A DNA stretch of 64,000 nt from Apoderus coryli (GCA_911728435.2 OU452206.1:8152297-8216296); one strand, 5' to 3'. Numbered from the stretch's first letter, positions 47,301-59,600 are shown. Made by a program: numbers and translations. Notes: generated by a model from the sequence alone, not told the origin.

Positions 47301-48758
47301 CAGGGATATACCTACCTACTAGCTTAGCCACAATATTGTGATTTTTTACCCTGTCCGATAAAGATAGAAAAGAATTATTTTGAGACAAACCAAATTCACT
47401 ATAATATAAAGAATTACGGGTAAAAATTGTAAAGTATTGAAAAAAGTACAAATCGGAAAGCTATGCAAATTTGGAAGTACTTATACTAACCTCCACGGGA
47501 GTACTATTAATCAGTTTGAAAAGAAACACCTGCGATGTAAAAGTACGACGTCTTTAGAGCCACCAAAAGTCAAAACGGTCCAATAAGAGTTGGTGATCAA
47601 AACCGCGCTGTGGAAAATTACCATCAATCCTAAATGCAAGAAATTTAAAAACTTGTCAATTTTAAGAATATTAATATTTGAACCCCCGAAAGTTCACAAG
47701 TTTAAATAATGCAAATTTCATGGGTTCAGTGTTCTTTACGGAAGAATCTGGATTTTCTAAAAATTGAATCATACACAATCCTTTGCATTAATGTACAGAC
47801 GAAAATTCACAATCTTTTATTGATCAACACCAATTTGAATTCCACACGTGTGAGCACCAATCATCCGGCCATATTTAATTTCTTTTGTCAAGGTTAACAG
47901 GAGAATTTTATTCAGTCGTTCATGTATTGCGTGGTGCTCCGGTCTAGCAGTTCGAGAATACATAAACAGACAGTTCGAAAATCATTGGAAAGGAAAAAGA
48001 CGACCTTAATATAGAAGATTAATTTTCATTGTCGCGAATAAGAACCAATGTTAAAGCATTTTGGAAGAACCAAAATCTCGGAAATGGATTTTTTATCGAT
48101 ATCTACTAACAGTGGCTTTGTTCTGCCGTTATCCTACAGGGCCATATTGTACAAAAGCTAGTCGGTCCCTGGTAAACTAAATGTTTATATACAATTTTTA
48201 TCTGGTATCCATCATAGTGAAAAATGAAAATGAATGAAATTACACAACGTATTTTAAAATTTAGTAAAAAAACTATTTTCAGGGAAGTTATTGCCCACAA
48301 ATTCTGGGGCACAAAATCTGGAAGAATATTACAAAAAAGCTAATAGGAGGGAAGGAATATAACTAAAAGTTTATTTTCTAACAGGGAAATTTATCAACTA
48401 ATAATAAAATCATTTGAAAATTCAATTCAAACTCACCTCCATTTCCAGATTTCCTCTCATCGTCATCATTAGTAAAAAATCCATCATCAACACCTGGATA
48501 CGCTTTAGTCACTACTTCTCTATTATCTATATCATCATCATCCAATTTTTCGACTTTCGCTAGAGGTGCTCCGGAGAACAAGATTGGCTTCCCGGAAAAT
48601 TCATCTTCCATCGGTAATCTAATTTGAACATCACTAGTTGCATTATTATATTGTATAGAAGAGTCCTGCAAATCTTTAAGATTATGACTAGATGATGCGG
48701 CAGTAATTTGAACTTTAGGAGTATTAATGGTTGGGATAGACGAGTTCGGTGCGCTCAT
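41364..48758 (-). CDS. Ninjurin (membrane adhesion / membrane-rupture family), 4 exons
   Basis: Exons in gene order: 48758-48437, 46119-45925, 45559-45309, 41531-41364, joining in frame to 311 codons plus stop. The first two exons encode a hydrophilic, acidic N-terminal part (KLDDDDIDN, DGDDDNQPTDDPDG) of about 170 residues with no family match. Exons 3-4 encode the ninjurin domain: VYQHKKTLAQGMMDLALFSA and NQLRYVLE (amphipathic helices), then two membrane segments, YYPSLVLISLSLILQ continuing into IAVGIGLIW, and FTVIGIFLVTIINVFISAFG. These end with the typical IINVFISAFG. Ninjurins are surface proteins whose helices can assemble into filaments that rupture the plasma membrane; Drosophila NijA is also shed by a matrix metalloprotease. 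Which insect paralogue (A, B or C) this is cannot be settled. Introns 1 and 3 are large; intron 3 holds a hammerhead foldback. Confidence 0.93.
42001..42020. repeat. (TA)n microsatellite
   Basis: About ten TA units in ninjurin intron 3. Confidence 0.8.
42649..42689 (-). ncRNA. Hammerhead ribozyme motif
   Basis: Stem I ACCA/TGGT, CTGATGA, bulged T, stem II GCAGC/GCTGT (one G-U pair next to the core), GAAA, ACATGT and the GTA triplet. The core is intact; the weakened closing pair of stem II could lower activity. Confidence 0.82.
43238..43278 (+). ncRNA. Hammerhead ribozyme motif
   Basis: An exact inverted copy of the site at 42649-42689, including the same G-U pair at the base of stem II. Confidence 0.82.
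43398..45308. other. Ninjurin intron 3, rest
   Basis: AT-rich, no coding or repeat structure recognised. Confidence 0.35.
46120..48436. other. Ninjurin intron 1
   Basis: AT-rich, only short ORFs. No transposon was recognised. Confidence 0.35.
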
Positions 48759-49220
48759 TTTTATATTAATAATTTTACATCACTTAACACACCGATACTA
48801 AAGAAACTAAATTAAAAAAGACACACACTTTAGTACATAAACACAAGACTTGGAAAGTTTATGTACAAAATTTAGACTTTTAACACAAATAAATTAAAAC
48901 GCGTTGTTTCTTTGATGAAAGATATTGTTATACATGCTGCACTAAAATTATAGTTCATAAACCGGAGAGACGAGTTTAAAAATAAAAAATATTGGAATTA
49001 CGTAGGCAATGTTGCCGATTTTAATTGAAATATTCCAATTATCTAACCATTAAAAACTCATATAAGATACATCTGGTTATCGATATTAACATATAAAATT
49101 ACAGGGCATCAGCTTCTAGTTTACGTCTTAAAAAATTATTTTTTTTAAATACGATAGCATTTATTTAGGCATTTTTTGCAATTTTTGCCGACTCTGTAAC
49201 ATATTTCGAAATATTCTTAT

Positions 49221-50090
49221 ACAGGGTGTCAAAAAATGAAAATGAAGCAAAAAAAAAACAGTTCGAACTCAATTTTTTCAAATACAAAAAACCTGTAAAG
49301 TTACTTTTCCGCCGATGTCTTCCTCTTCCATTCGGGGAAAGATAAAATCTTCCAACATGCCGCGATAGCGCTCAGCATTGACGGTTACGGCGGCTCCTGC
49401 TTCGTTTTCGAAAAAAAAAACGGACCAATGATTCCGCTGGACCAGATACCGCACCAATCAGTTAGTCGTTGTGGGTGCATTGGCTTTTCCATGATTACGT
49501 GTGGATTTTCTGAGTCCCAAATGCTGATTGACCTAACCACCGAGGTGGAAATGATCTTCATCCGAAAAGACGATTTTTCGATAAAAATGCTCATCTTCCA
49601 TCAAGCGTTCTTCGGTCCATTGGGCAAACCGAAATCGCATCGGATGGTTGTGCTGCTTCAGCTCTTCCACCAATTGAATTTTGTATGGCTTTAAACCGGG
49701 GTCTTTCGCTGGCGAGTTCATGTTGATGGAGTGTCACTCACACTTTCAGCAACAACAGTAATATTTTAGATTGAGCGCCCTGGACGAGCACGGGAACGCG
49801 TTGCTTTGTCTATTAACGAACCACTTTCACGCATACGCTTCACAAATTTATCCACAAGGCACTTTATTTTTTCCGAATTTTGTGCGCCATTTTTCTTGCA
49901 GTTTCGGTTGAAAACTCACAATTTTGGAAGTTTTCAATATTTCCCATTTTTCTTCGAGCGTAAACTTAACCATTTCGTAAACCGCAAACCTTTTACTAAA
50001 CATTTGACACATTGACAAAGTCATTCGAGCTGTCAAAGCCGAAATAATCGATATTTCAAAAAGCAACCGATAGATGGGCCTCACTATATA
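49221..50090 (-). pseudogene. mariner-like transposase, 3'-truncated
   Basis: On the minus strand: MVKFTLEEKWEILKT near 49970, WRTKFGKNKVP (about 49890), then YKIQLVEELKQHNHPMRFRF and KIVFSDEDHFHLGG (about 49680-49535, first catalytic Asp), and after a frameshift HPQRLTDWCGIWSSGIIGPF. The frame then gives AAVTVNAERYRGML and FIFPRMEEEDI before it stops making sense near 49300, short of the second catalytic Asp. A terminal ACAGGGTGTCAAAAAATG lies at 49222. It is one of the widespread arthropod mariner-like families and is dead. Confidence 0.82.
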
Positions 50091-51419
50091 TTGTTGTATA
50101 AATTACAGAATTTTGGTTTCTCTTATCGTTTTTGTTCTGACAATAAGATTCCTCATCTTATTTTATTTTAGTGAGATAATATTTATGTAGATTTTCCTAT
50201 TCAAACTATTCTATTAAAAAAAATTATAGCGAAAATACAAGATGTAAGGTACCTACATAAAACAGCTGCAACAAGGATTTTCATGAAATTATATGTTCAA
50301 GAGTTAAATGAGTAGGAGTTCGTGAGACCATTGTCTCGGTCTTGTCTCGTAAATCGAGTCGGTCTTGAAAAATATTTTCTGATTTTCACAAAACTATTTT
50401 TCTAAAAAAACACCAATTTTTATTTATCAACGGAGACCAATTATTATTATCAAATAAATATTACTAGTCAAGCCGTGAGTTATTTATATTTTGTTTAATT
50501 AAAATAAACCACAAAATAGGAAATAACATTCGATATTTATATTATATTTAATTTCTTTACGCTCCTGGAATGTAACTAATTAAATTTAAAACGAAAACTT
50601 TCCGTAGAAATTCTCTAATAAACTAAAAATGTCTTCCAAAGAACTAAAGACACGTTCTTAGAAATTTAACCCAATTTAAATAAAATCTGAAAAAGACGAA
50701 GATGACAAACTGCAAACCAATTGATTTAGATATAGTACCGATGCTAACAGCCCGAGAATTGTTTCCACAATTTTCCCTAAAATAACAAAATTGGATAAGT
50801 ACTATAAACTTGGAAAGTTGATTTGTGTACATACCAACTAATAATTTATATTGTGGAAAATACGAAACCTAATTAAAATATGTAGTACTATGTATATATT
50901 GCTGATAATTATATGTAAAACAAAATACCTATTAAACCGAAGAATTTATTATTACCTAGTTTTTTCATAATTTTTAAAATTGATTAAATAAACATGCACA
51001 ATGCACATACTACACAAGAATAAATCTTTTTCCTATATACTTTTTGCTCTAAATATATATCTTTTATAAATTTCCATAATGACTAACAAAATTTATATTA
51101 AATTACTTTTGCAAATAAAAGTAGGTAGGGAAAAAACTGACGTCATGAATTACCTGGTATTTCAGGTCAATAAACGATTTTTCATTGGAAATTTGGTAGA
51201 GAACCAGTTTTGAAACAAATAATTTCTTGGCACCATAATGGGAAGATGAAATTTAGCATCTACTTTTTTTGTTACGTATATTTAGATGAAAATAAATTAA
51301 TAATAATAAATTATCTAGGATGCACATATTTTACTTACAAATCTAGTAAATATAAAAAACGAGTATAAATAGTTTTGCACCAATTTGAAACTTTATTTTA
51401 TGGCGATACAAAGGCTTGA
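50091..51419. other. Intergenic region
   Basis: AT-rich; no gene or repeat recognised. Confidence 0.3.
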
Positions 51420-51423
51420 GATA

Positions 51424-51986
51424 CAAATTTAAAACATTTTTCAACATACGAAGAATATTTGCGAATAATTCGACTAAAAATCAGTAACGTTTGTGTTATT
51501 TGAATATGTCAAATTTTTTGAAGTCCCTTAACATCACTAGGATCACTATACAAATTTATGTATAAATGTATACATGTCAGTCATCTCATCGGTGACTGAC
51601 ATGCACTTCATTTATGGACTCGCTTATGGCAATGCATTAGAAGCTAGGCGGTTGTACACTGAAACATTTCCTCAGCGTATAACTCCTGATTTTCTGATAT
51701 GTGTTCTGTACGCAGATGTTTTTGGCAAAATGAACTGACTGATGGCTTGTTGAGCCGAAACTAGTTTCCTTTCTTATAATTAAATTAAAGATTTTGTGGA
51801 GTTGACTTCGAAAGTTTTTGTTTGTTTTCCTTTATATGAAACTGACACTCCACTTTGATGATGGATAATTTATTTCGTTTAATTTTATTTATTTGTTTTT
51901 ATATTGCTTCGAAATGTTAATGTTATTTTTAGTTGAATTATTCGCAAATATTCTTGGTTTGTTGAAAAATGTTTTAAATTTTATAT
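51424..51986. repeat. Foldback containing a degenerate hammerhead unit and family tail
   Basis: AAAACATTTTTCAACATACG and GAATATTTGCGAATAATTCG (51430-51470) recur inverted at 51930-51985. Inside, 51748-51778 reads CTGATGGCTTGTTGAGCCGA with AACTAGTTT following: stem II GGCT/AGCC and GAAA are present but the core box is shortened. TTTTGTGGAGTTGACTTCG follows, then the tail ACTCCACTTTGATGATGGAT at about 51847. A hammerhead-family unit seems to be nested in, or part of, a larger foldback. Confidence 0.6.
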
Positions 51987-52089
51987 AAATGAAGCAACAT
52001 AATAGGAAAATAATACAAGAAATAAAAAAGTTGTAGGTTTAGTTTATTTATTAAATTACAGTCAGTGCCGTAATTTTTTTTTGTCAATC

Positions 52090-52378
52090 ATTTTTATTAA
52101 GTTGTCCCCCTAACGCCACTGGACTTAATAATTTTGGTTAGTTAGTTAGGATCATATAAGCTCCCTATTTCTAGCAACAACGCTGCCAAATTTCAAAGAA
52201 ATCGGTAACGAGATATTTCACTTAATTAAAAAAACCGTTATTTACAAAAAAAGTTAACACCTTGTATCTTGGAAACAATGCTTTTCCGAACGTATGTTGA
52301 TGGGAACTTTTTTTTAATAAAATGACCTGAGAAATCACCCCTTAAATATTGCCACGTCTTTTTGAAACACCCTGTAGT
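52090..52378. repeat. Right end of an ACAGGGTG-type short element
   Basis: The stretch ends with TTGAAACACCCTGTAG at about 52368. No left partner was identified. Confidence 0.35.
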
Positions 52379-53668
52379 TTTTTGACAGCGACATAACGTC
52401 AACGCTGCTTCTGAAAATAGTTATTTATGTAATAAGTGTGCGAAGGATAATTTCGCGCATTGAGACAGAAATTTATTTTGACGATGCGCAGCTGAGTCAA
52501 AATATCTGTTGAATGCGCGAAATTTCTTCGCACACATATTACATACAACATTTTTTCTACAACTGCAGATATTTCGTTACTATGAAAAGTAGAATATACC
52601 CACATACGCTTTTTTAATTTTGACAAAAAACTAGTTTTTATTGTAATTTCTAATAATTAAATATTAAGTATGTAGAATATGGAAAATGGAGCTATAAACA
52701 GTGACCAAGAGGCAGTATGAAAGGACATACAGTCAATTCAAAGAGTGCTGTAAAACTAAAAAATTTGAAAAAGTGAGTGAAAATGTTCTGTTAGGATATT
52801 TGTACCATTAACGTGAATATTGTGAAGAATATTTAATACCTACTTAATTAATAATGTTTGAATCAATTTATGTTTTTCATATATTCTTAGTACCTACAAT
52901 AAAGTTGAATTCTACGTACTTAGATCGTGTTAAAGTTAGTGCACACAGTATTTCGAAAACGCCGGTGCGCGAAGTAAATAATTCGCACATCGGCGTTTGC
53001 GAAATATCATTTGTCACATTAAAAGTGGTGAAAAAATGTCACTCTTTTTTGACAGTTGTAGAAAAATGTGTTTTGTTCGAAAAAATCTCATATAAAATAT
53101 AGCTGAAATACCTGTCAAACTGACACGATTTGTATTTATATAGGAGGTTTGAGGTGTATAACCCGCATTATTTTAATATACGAATAGTATTTGGCTAGAT
53201 TATTTTTTGTTTAAATTAAAACAATAGATGTCAATTAAAAATGGTACGGAAAAAATAATCTATTTAAACAGAAAATATTTAACAGATGTCGAATTTAATA
53301 ACGAAATCTGAATGTTTGTAACAAATATCAAACTAGTTGCTATGGAAATGATCTCCAGTCTATTTTTTGATTAACGAAAATATACAAGCTAACTTTTCAA
53401 ATGGGACGTTCAAATTGACTAAAAATGGCACGAAAAAAATAATCAGTGAAATATGTCTTATTTTGAATATGGACTTTTATCACGGTTTTTGGTCATCAAT
53501 CTAAATATTTTTTATAATTTTGGAAGGAAGAGTAAACAAAAAAGAAAAATAAATATTTAAAAATATATTATATGCAAAAAATTAATTATTTTATCGAAAC
53601 AATAAACAAGTTTTGAGTTGCTATATAACTACATAATTTAATAGTTTAATCTTATGAAGTCAAGGTTA

Positions 53669-56600
53669 CTATTTTTTCTTAGCGCGTGTTTTCCTTTCTT
53701 TTGTAGGTGTATCAACGGTTTCCTAAAATAATCAAATAGATATTGTTTTTTTTTAAACAAATCATTAAATAACTTACCGAAATTTTGCTGTCTTTTTCTT
53801 CTGTGATATGAGGTAACTGACTCCGCTTCCTGCCCTTAGAGGTTCTTTTTGGAGTATCAGCGTTACTCTCTATAAATAATTAAAATATTTCGAAATTAGA
53901 CCTTGTATAATTATGTATTGGCTGACTATGTTTTTTTCTCATAAACTTATATTAAAATTTATTCAATCTATGAATAGCCTGACTACTCCATCTAAACTAA
54001 AAAGTCAAAATTATAAATATAAATCATCAAATAACTACTCCAGGAATGCGAAAATCACTGCACAAAAATTTTTAAAGCCATAAAAAGACGACAATATAAC
54101 AAACCATGAAACTTTACATAATATAGAAACCGAGTGATTCATATTTAATGGCACCATTTCATTTAGGCCGAAATCTATCGCCAAAATAAACTTATTTTTC
54201 CATTTAGTTTGGCCCATGTGATTTTTGACCCTATTTTTATACCCCTCAACTTTGCTTGCAATATCTAATCAGTTCTTTACGATGTTCAATAGTATGTTTG
54301 TACAGAATTTGGTTAAAAACTATTGAGCCGTTTTCTAGTAATCGTGTATAAGGACTTTAATTATAGATACGATAAAACAAGTATTTCCGGTGAAAAAAAA
54401 TGTCATGAAACTCATAGCACACATATAGTATGGAGAAGTTGGCTATATTTCCGAATACATTTCAATGTCTTCTAGCAGCACAAACTTAAATTTAGTATTA
54501 TCTTTTAAGACTTTAATTGCTTAAACTACGTAAAACACAATAACAAATTAAAATAAATAATAACAAAACAAATATCATAAAAAATATAATCATATAAAAA
54601 GAAACTAGTGACCAAAATTTAACTAAACACCGACGCTCTATACGCATGAATGTTTTTGAAAGTGACTTTAGGTTTAGATTTCATTAGTATATTTTCATTT
54701 TAACACATTTTTTATATTTTAGTTCCTATTTTGAAACCCTCATCGACATCTTTTGATGTTTTTGCTGTGAATAAGTTCGGTATAACCACTTCCATTTCAA
54801 AATGTTTATGATTTTTGTTACTTGCCAACTTTTTTGTATATGTATTTTTTTTTTGTTTTAGTAGAATTTTAATTTGTTTTGTTTATAGTTTCTTTTTGTA
54901 CTATCTTGTAATTTGTGGTATGTAATTATATCAATTGTGAATATATTGACCTGTAAAGGGGTAAAACTGTTGGACAATAAACGCTATTACCATTATTATT
55001 ATTAACTTTTTACCTTTATATACAGGGTGATTCATAACTAACGCGGTTTATTGTAAGATGTTTGATTTTGTTTTCACCAAGAAAGTATGTAGATTAATTG
55101 TGGCCTATTATACCAAACCAGGGTGGCTTACAAAAAGTTATTTTTTTAAGAGACACCCTATATCTCAGAGAACATTCCAATAGAACCTATAAATTTGAGA
55201 AAATTAAGTTTTTTAATCAGGTCGGAAATTTAACGAGATATCCATAGTGGCCCTCGAATATGAAGCACCCTGTACAGCCACCAAATAATTCCAATTATCG
55301 CTCAGTTATGACCATAAATCCAATTTTAGTTTAGTCCTCTATATAAGCACAATTTTTATCTTAACTTGGATTGATTCTTAAGGCAATAAAAAAAAGCATT
55401 GACAATCATTTAAAAACTAACAATGCTTCAAATAATAAATAACTAACTAACCTCTTGATTTATCCGATGCAACAGAATTAGCTCGACTTCTTGTTGATCT
55501 TGCAACTGAAGTTGAATCATCTTGAGACTTGCCTTTATTTCCACGCTTTGATGGACTCGGTGAATCGGATGTATCAGAAATCACCGAATTTGTATCCACA
55601 GATTTCCTTTTCTGTCTTGTTCTTATTACTTCAAATACAAATAAATTATATTAAAACAGGGACAATCGAACTTAAAATATTAATTTTAGGCGCCGTAGAT
55701 TATTTCTTTAATTTCATAAATAATTTACTTGCTTTTTATTGGTTCTGCTTCTTTGACAGGAGTCTTTCTGCTTCCTCTTGTCCTTCTGGAACCTTCAACC
55801 TGAGATTCCTGAGCTGTTGAAGCATCTGATGTAACAGAAGCTGTGCGTTTCTTCTCGTTTGTTCTAATGCTTACTGAACTATTAGTAGGAGATTCATTAT
55901 AAACTTTTCTCTCATCTGGATCAGCTTCACCTAATATTTAAGATAGTTATTTTATTTCAAATAAAATATACCAACATCCCAAGTCAATTAATTTGTGTTT
56001 ATTATGATTGGGGCTAGTTTCACGGTATCATCAGCCAACAGAGAAATAAAATTACATACCTAGTTAAAAATACTGATACTGTCACATAGTTGTAAAATTG
56101 AAATTAATGCGCTGATATTATTTTTGATAAGCAAGCAAGTGAATATTCGAGACGAGTATAAAAGAGAAGTGTAAGAAAAAATTATCAGACCTGGATAACA
56201 AAATGAGAATTAATGAATGATTGTCCTAACAGTCGCGGTATATATTTGGATTTGATATTCTCGCACTATGCTTCGTTGGTATGTTCACCAGGGATTGATA
56301 TGAAATCGGGACTATTAGTGCGAACAGTTTTATCTTGATTATAGGAGTGCAAATTATGAAGCTATTAATGACTGTTTGGCATCACTGCCTTGGTCAGATC
56401 TGTTGGATGGAACAGCTGTCTATAAAATGGTTTTTTATTCTACGCTGCTTTGTACCATTAATAGTGTACCTCAGAAATGCATCAAAACGTCTAGTTTTCC
56501 TAAATATTTCAATGTTGAGCTTAAAAATTTAGTATGTCTGAAAAAAGGGCCACAAAATGTAGAAGGAAACCAGAGAGTGTTCTATGTATTAAGAATTTGT

Positions 56601-59600
56601 TAGGCTAAGAAATGTATGCAATGTTAAATCTAGAAAATGCCACTCCGAATTCATATGCTGATTGGAGTCAAATATCAATGAAAATATATGATGATGATGA
56701 TGCATGAAAAATATCAATTTTGGCACTCGAAAGAAGTAGTCCATATCGAAGTGGAGTGGAATAATTAAATATTCTTGAAATAAAAGTCGACCTCCACACA
56801 ATAAATTTTAATAAATATCTCCAACAAATTACATTTGTCACCATACATGTTTCGCAGCACCGGGCTGCATCATCAGTGGTTATAAGAGATTCTTACGAAA
56901 AGCTATGTTATTTATTTACTTAGTATTTATTATTTATGGGAAATTCATTTATGAACTCACTGTATGAACAAATTTTTTAATAATTATTTAGTCATAAAAA
57001 TTTAAGTCATAAAAAATTGTTAAATTAAGTGTGATACATGTTAATGCATTAAAATTAAAAATCAAAACTTACATCATTTCTAATGTAAGTCTCTGTAATA
57101 CTTTTTTCTTTTTGTAAATCATTGAAGTTAAATTCTTTGTCGATAATATTATACTTGATTGATAATTTAACAATTATTTATGACTTAAATTTTTATGACT
57201 AAATAATTATTAAAAAATTTGTTCATACAGTGAGTTCATAAATGAATTTCCCATAAATAATAAATACTAACTAAATAAATAACATAGCTTTTCGTAAGAA
57301 TCGCTTATAACCACTGATGATGCAGCTGCGAAACATGTATGGTGACAAATGTAATTTGTTGGAGATATTTATTAAAATTTCTTGTGTGGAGGTAGACTTT
57401 TATTTCAAGAATATTTTATCAATTTTGGCGTCTATTAATAGTATAAAGAGTGGAATTGGACTTCCAAAGTCAATGCGGATTCAGTTCTAGTGTTTATGAC
57501 GCAACTGTATGTACCGTCCCGATTTTCTTTAACTAATTCTAGAAATATAGCCTTCGATAATATCACGATCCAGGATGTCTTTGAGAAAATTTTGCGAAAT
57601 CCTGACAGAACATCGATCGGTCCGGACAACATGCCTAACTTTTTCATTAAGAGATGCATATTTACTTTATCGATACCACTTCAGAAATTGGATAATATTT
57701 CATTAAGGCAAGAAAAATTTCCAACCAGCTATGTTGTGTCTATTCATAAGTCTGGTAGCACTGAAGATGTTTCAAACTACAGAGGAATTTGCCATCAATC
57801 AGCGATAGCGAAAATATTAGATAGTCTCTTGTTCGATCAACTTCAGTGGAAGTGTAAAGACTTTATTACTCAAAATCAACACAGAGTTGCCAAAAATAGG
57901 TCTACGACAACAAATTTGGCTTCTTATGAACTTGAATTCATGGACGCTGTGGATCAGGGTTGTCAGACGGATTCGGTGTATACCGATTTCGCAAAAGCAT
58001 TTGATAGGGTGGTAAACTTCGATATTTTGTTAGCAAAACTGCGAGCTTTTGGATTTTCTAACCCCTCTGTAACATGGTTGGAGAGTTTTTAAAGGGACGC
58101 ACCCAAATGGTGAAAAGTATGAACTAGAAATCCCAGGAATTTCGAGTGACGTCGAGTATTTCCCAGAGATCTCATAGTGCTCCACTCCTCTTCAATATTT
58201 TTATAAATGACATTAGTGACATCTTATGATTTTCAACGCCTAGTTCTTTTGCAGATGACTTGAAGCTATACACAAAAATTACTAGTGATGGTGATGTTAA
58301 TTGCTTACAGAATGATGTGGATGCTCTCTGAGAATGGTCCGTTTCTAATAACTTGAAATTTAATACAGAAAAGTGTTGTTTTATCAGTTTTTTCGTACTA
58401 AATCCAGATTTCCTAGTCAGTATGTAATGAGTGGTGACCAGTTGAAATACGCTAATAGAATTAAAGAGTCAAGAGGAGTCAATTTTTCGGAGAATGTTAG
58501 CTTTAACGACGACATACATGCAGTATCTCAGAGTGCACATAAAATTTACAGGATGTGGGTATATATGTGGATGATACGCTGAATTTTCAGGCCCATTATG
58601 CCTATAATGCAGCTTTGTCCAGAGTCAACATGGTGCTGGGATTTTCGATGAGGACAGGAAGGGACATTACTGATGTCCATACTTTAATGCTTGTATATTG
58701 TTCGCTTGTGTGATCAGTTTTGGAGTATGGTGCGGTAGTCTGATCTCCGTATTACGGCAATTTTAAAGAAAGATTCTAGGCACTTCAGAATAGGTTCATT
58801 AGATTTGTGAGATTCATGCTAACTAGGAATGGGATGGTCCTGCCTACGAAACAAACACAATGTTATTGTAATAGGAAATAAAACGTCTGACTCCACAAAA
58901 TCAATTTAATACATTACACTTAAAGTGTTATGTCCAAACATGTTTCGAAGCTCACTAGCTTCATCATCAGTGGCAAAATTTAGAGAAATTGTATTTGTTT
59001 TCTCTAAATGTTGCCACTGATGATGAAGCTAGTGAGCTTCGAAACATGTTTGGACATAGCACTTTAAGTGTAATGTATTAAATTGATTTTGTGGAGTCAG
59101 ACGTTTTATTTCCTATTACAATACATTCACTCCACTTCAGAATGGACTACTTCTTTAAAATAAACACAATGTTATTTGAAATTAAGCCCTTTGGAAAATC
59201 GTAGAAAATATTTAGGATACGTCTACAAATTGCATATTTCGTTGAATACCTAAATAAAATAAAATACCCTCAGATGTTAGGTCTATTGAAGTACACAAGA
59301 AGTTTGTAAAAACATGTAGCGATTATATATATATATAGATTCTCAGATAGCTTCGATCTGCTCTTCTGAAGTGATGGAAACTTGTTCATTTTTTTGTGTT
59401 GAGGGGGAAAGAAGACGATCTGCAAAGCCGCGCGCCGGTGACGTGCACATGCTTACAGTAACATCAACGTAGGTTCATACAGATATAAAATTATCTAGAT
59501 TTGTAATTTCATTTGATTTGATTAAAGGTGATCATGTTAAAGGTGATCATCTACTTACAAGAGTAGAACTATTTACTTTAAATAAGTTTCCAAAACGATT

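Larger units (their letters stand above)
56725..57416. mobile_element. Hammerhead-bearing foldback element, copy E (unequal arms)
   Basis: TATCAATTTTGGC is duplicated at 56712-56724 and 57417-57429. The tail is on the left (minus strand: ACTCCACTTCGATATGGACT). The left unit runs from about 56767 to 57157 and matches a full arm of copy D (for example ACATCATTTCTAATGTAAGT against 42864-42884); the right unit (57158-57415) is a shortened inverted copy lacking the inner ~130 nt. It is inserted in the LINE at 56200-59290. Confidence 0.9.
58868..59161. mobile_element. Hammerhead-bearing foldback element, copy F (compact, 294 bp)
   Basis: AAACACAATGTTATT is duplicated on both sides (58853-58867, 59162-59176). 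The two inverted units run from GTAATAGGAAATAAAACGTC (58868) to TTTATTTCCTATTAC (about 59120), each with one hammerhead and about 40 nt between the ribozymes. The right tail reads CACTCCACTTCAGAATGGAC. It is inserted in the same LINE as copy E but with the tail on the opposite side. Confidence 0.92.
56200..59290 (+). pseudogene. LINE (Jockey/CR1-like) split by two hammerhead foldbacks
   Basis: The endonuclease end reads NSRGIYLDLIFSHYA (about 56230), followed by DYRSANYEAINDCLASLPWS after a frameshift. After the first insertion (56725-57416) the RT continues: FEKILRNPDRTSIGPDNMPN, VSNYRGICHQSAIAKILD, DSVYTDFAKAFDRVVNFDIL, then SFADDLKLYTKI (about 58240). After the second insertion (58868-59161) the C-terminal LSPLENRRKYLGYVYKLHI resumes at about 59185. 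Removing one copy of the 15 bp duplication joins the flanking codons without a frame change. Several stops and frameshifts elsewhere show it is dead. Confidence 0.88.

Noticed and set aside
56690..56704. GATGATGATGATG run
   Set aside because: A short simple repeat inside the LINE remnant, not a ribozyme core.
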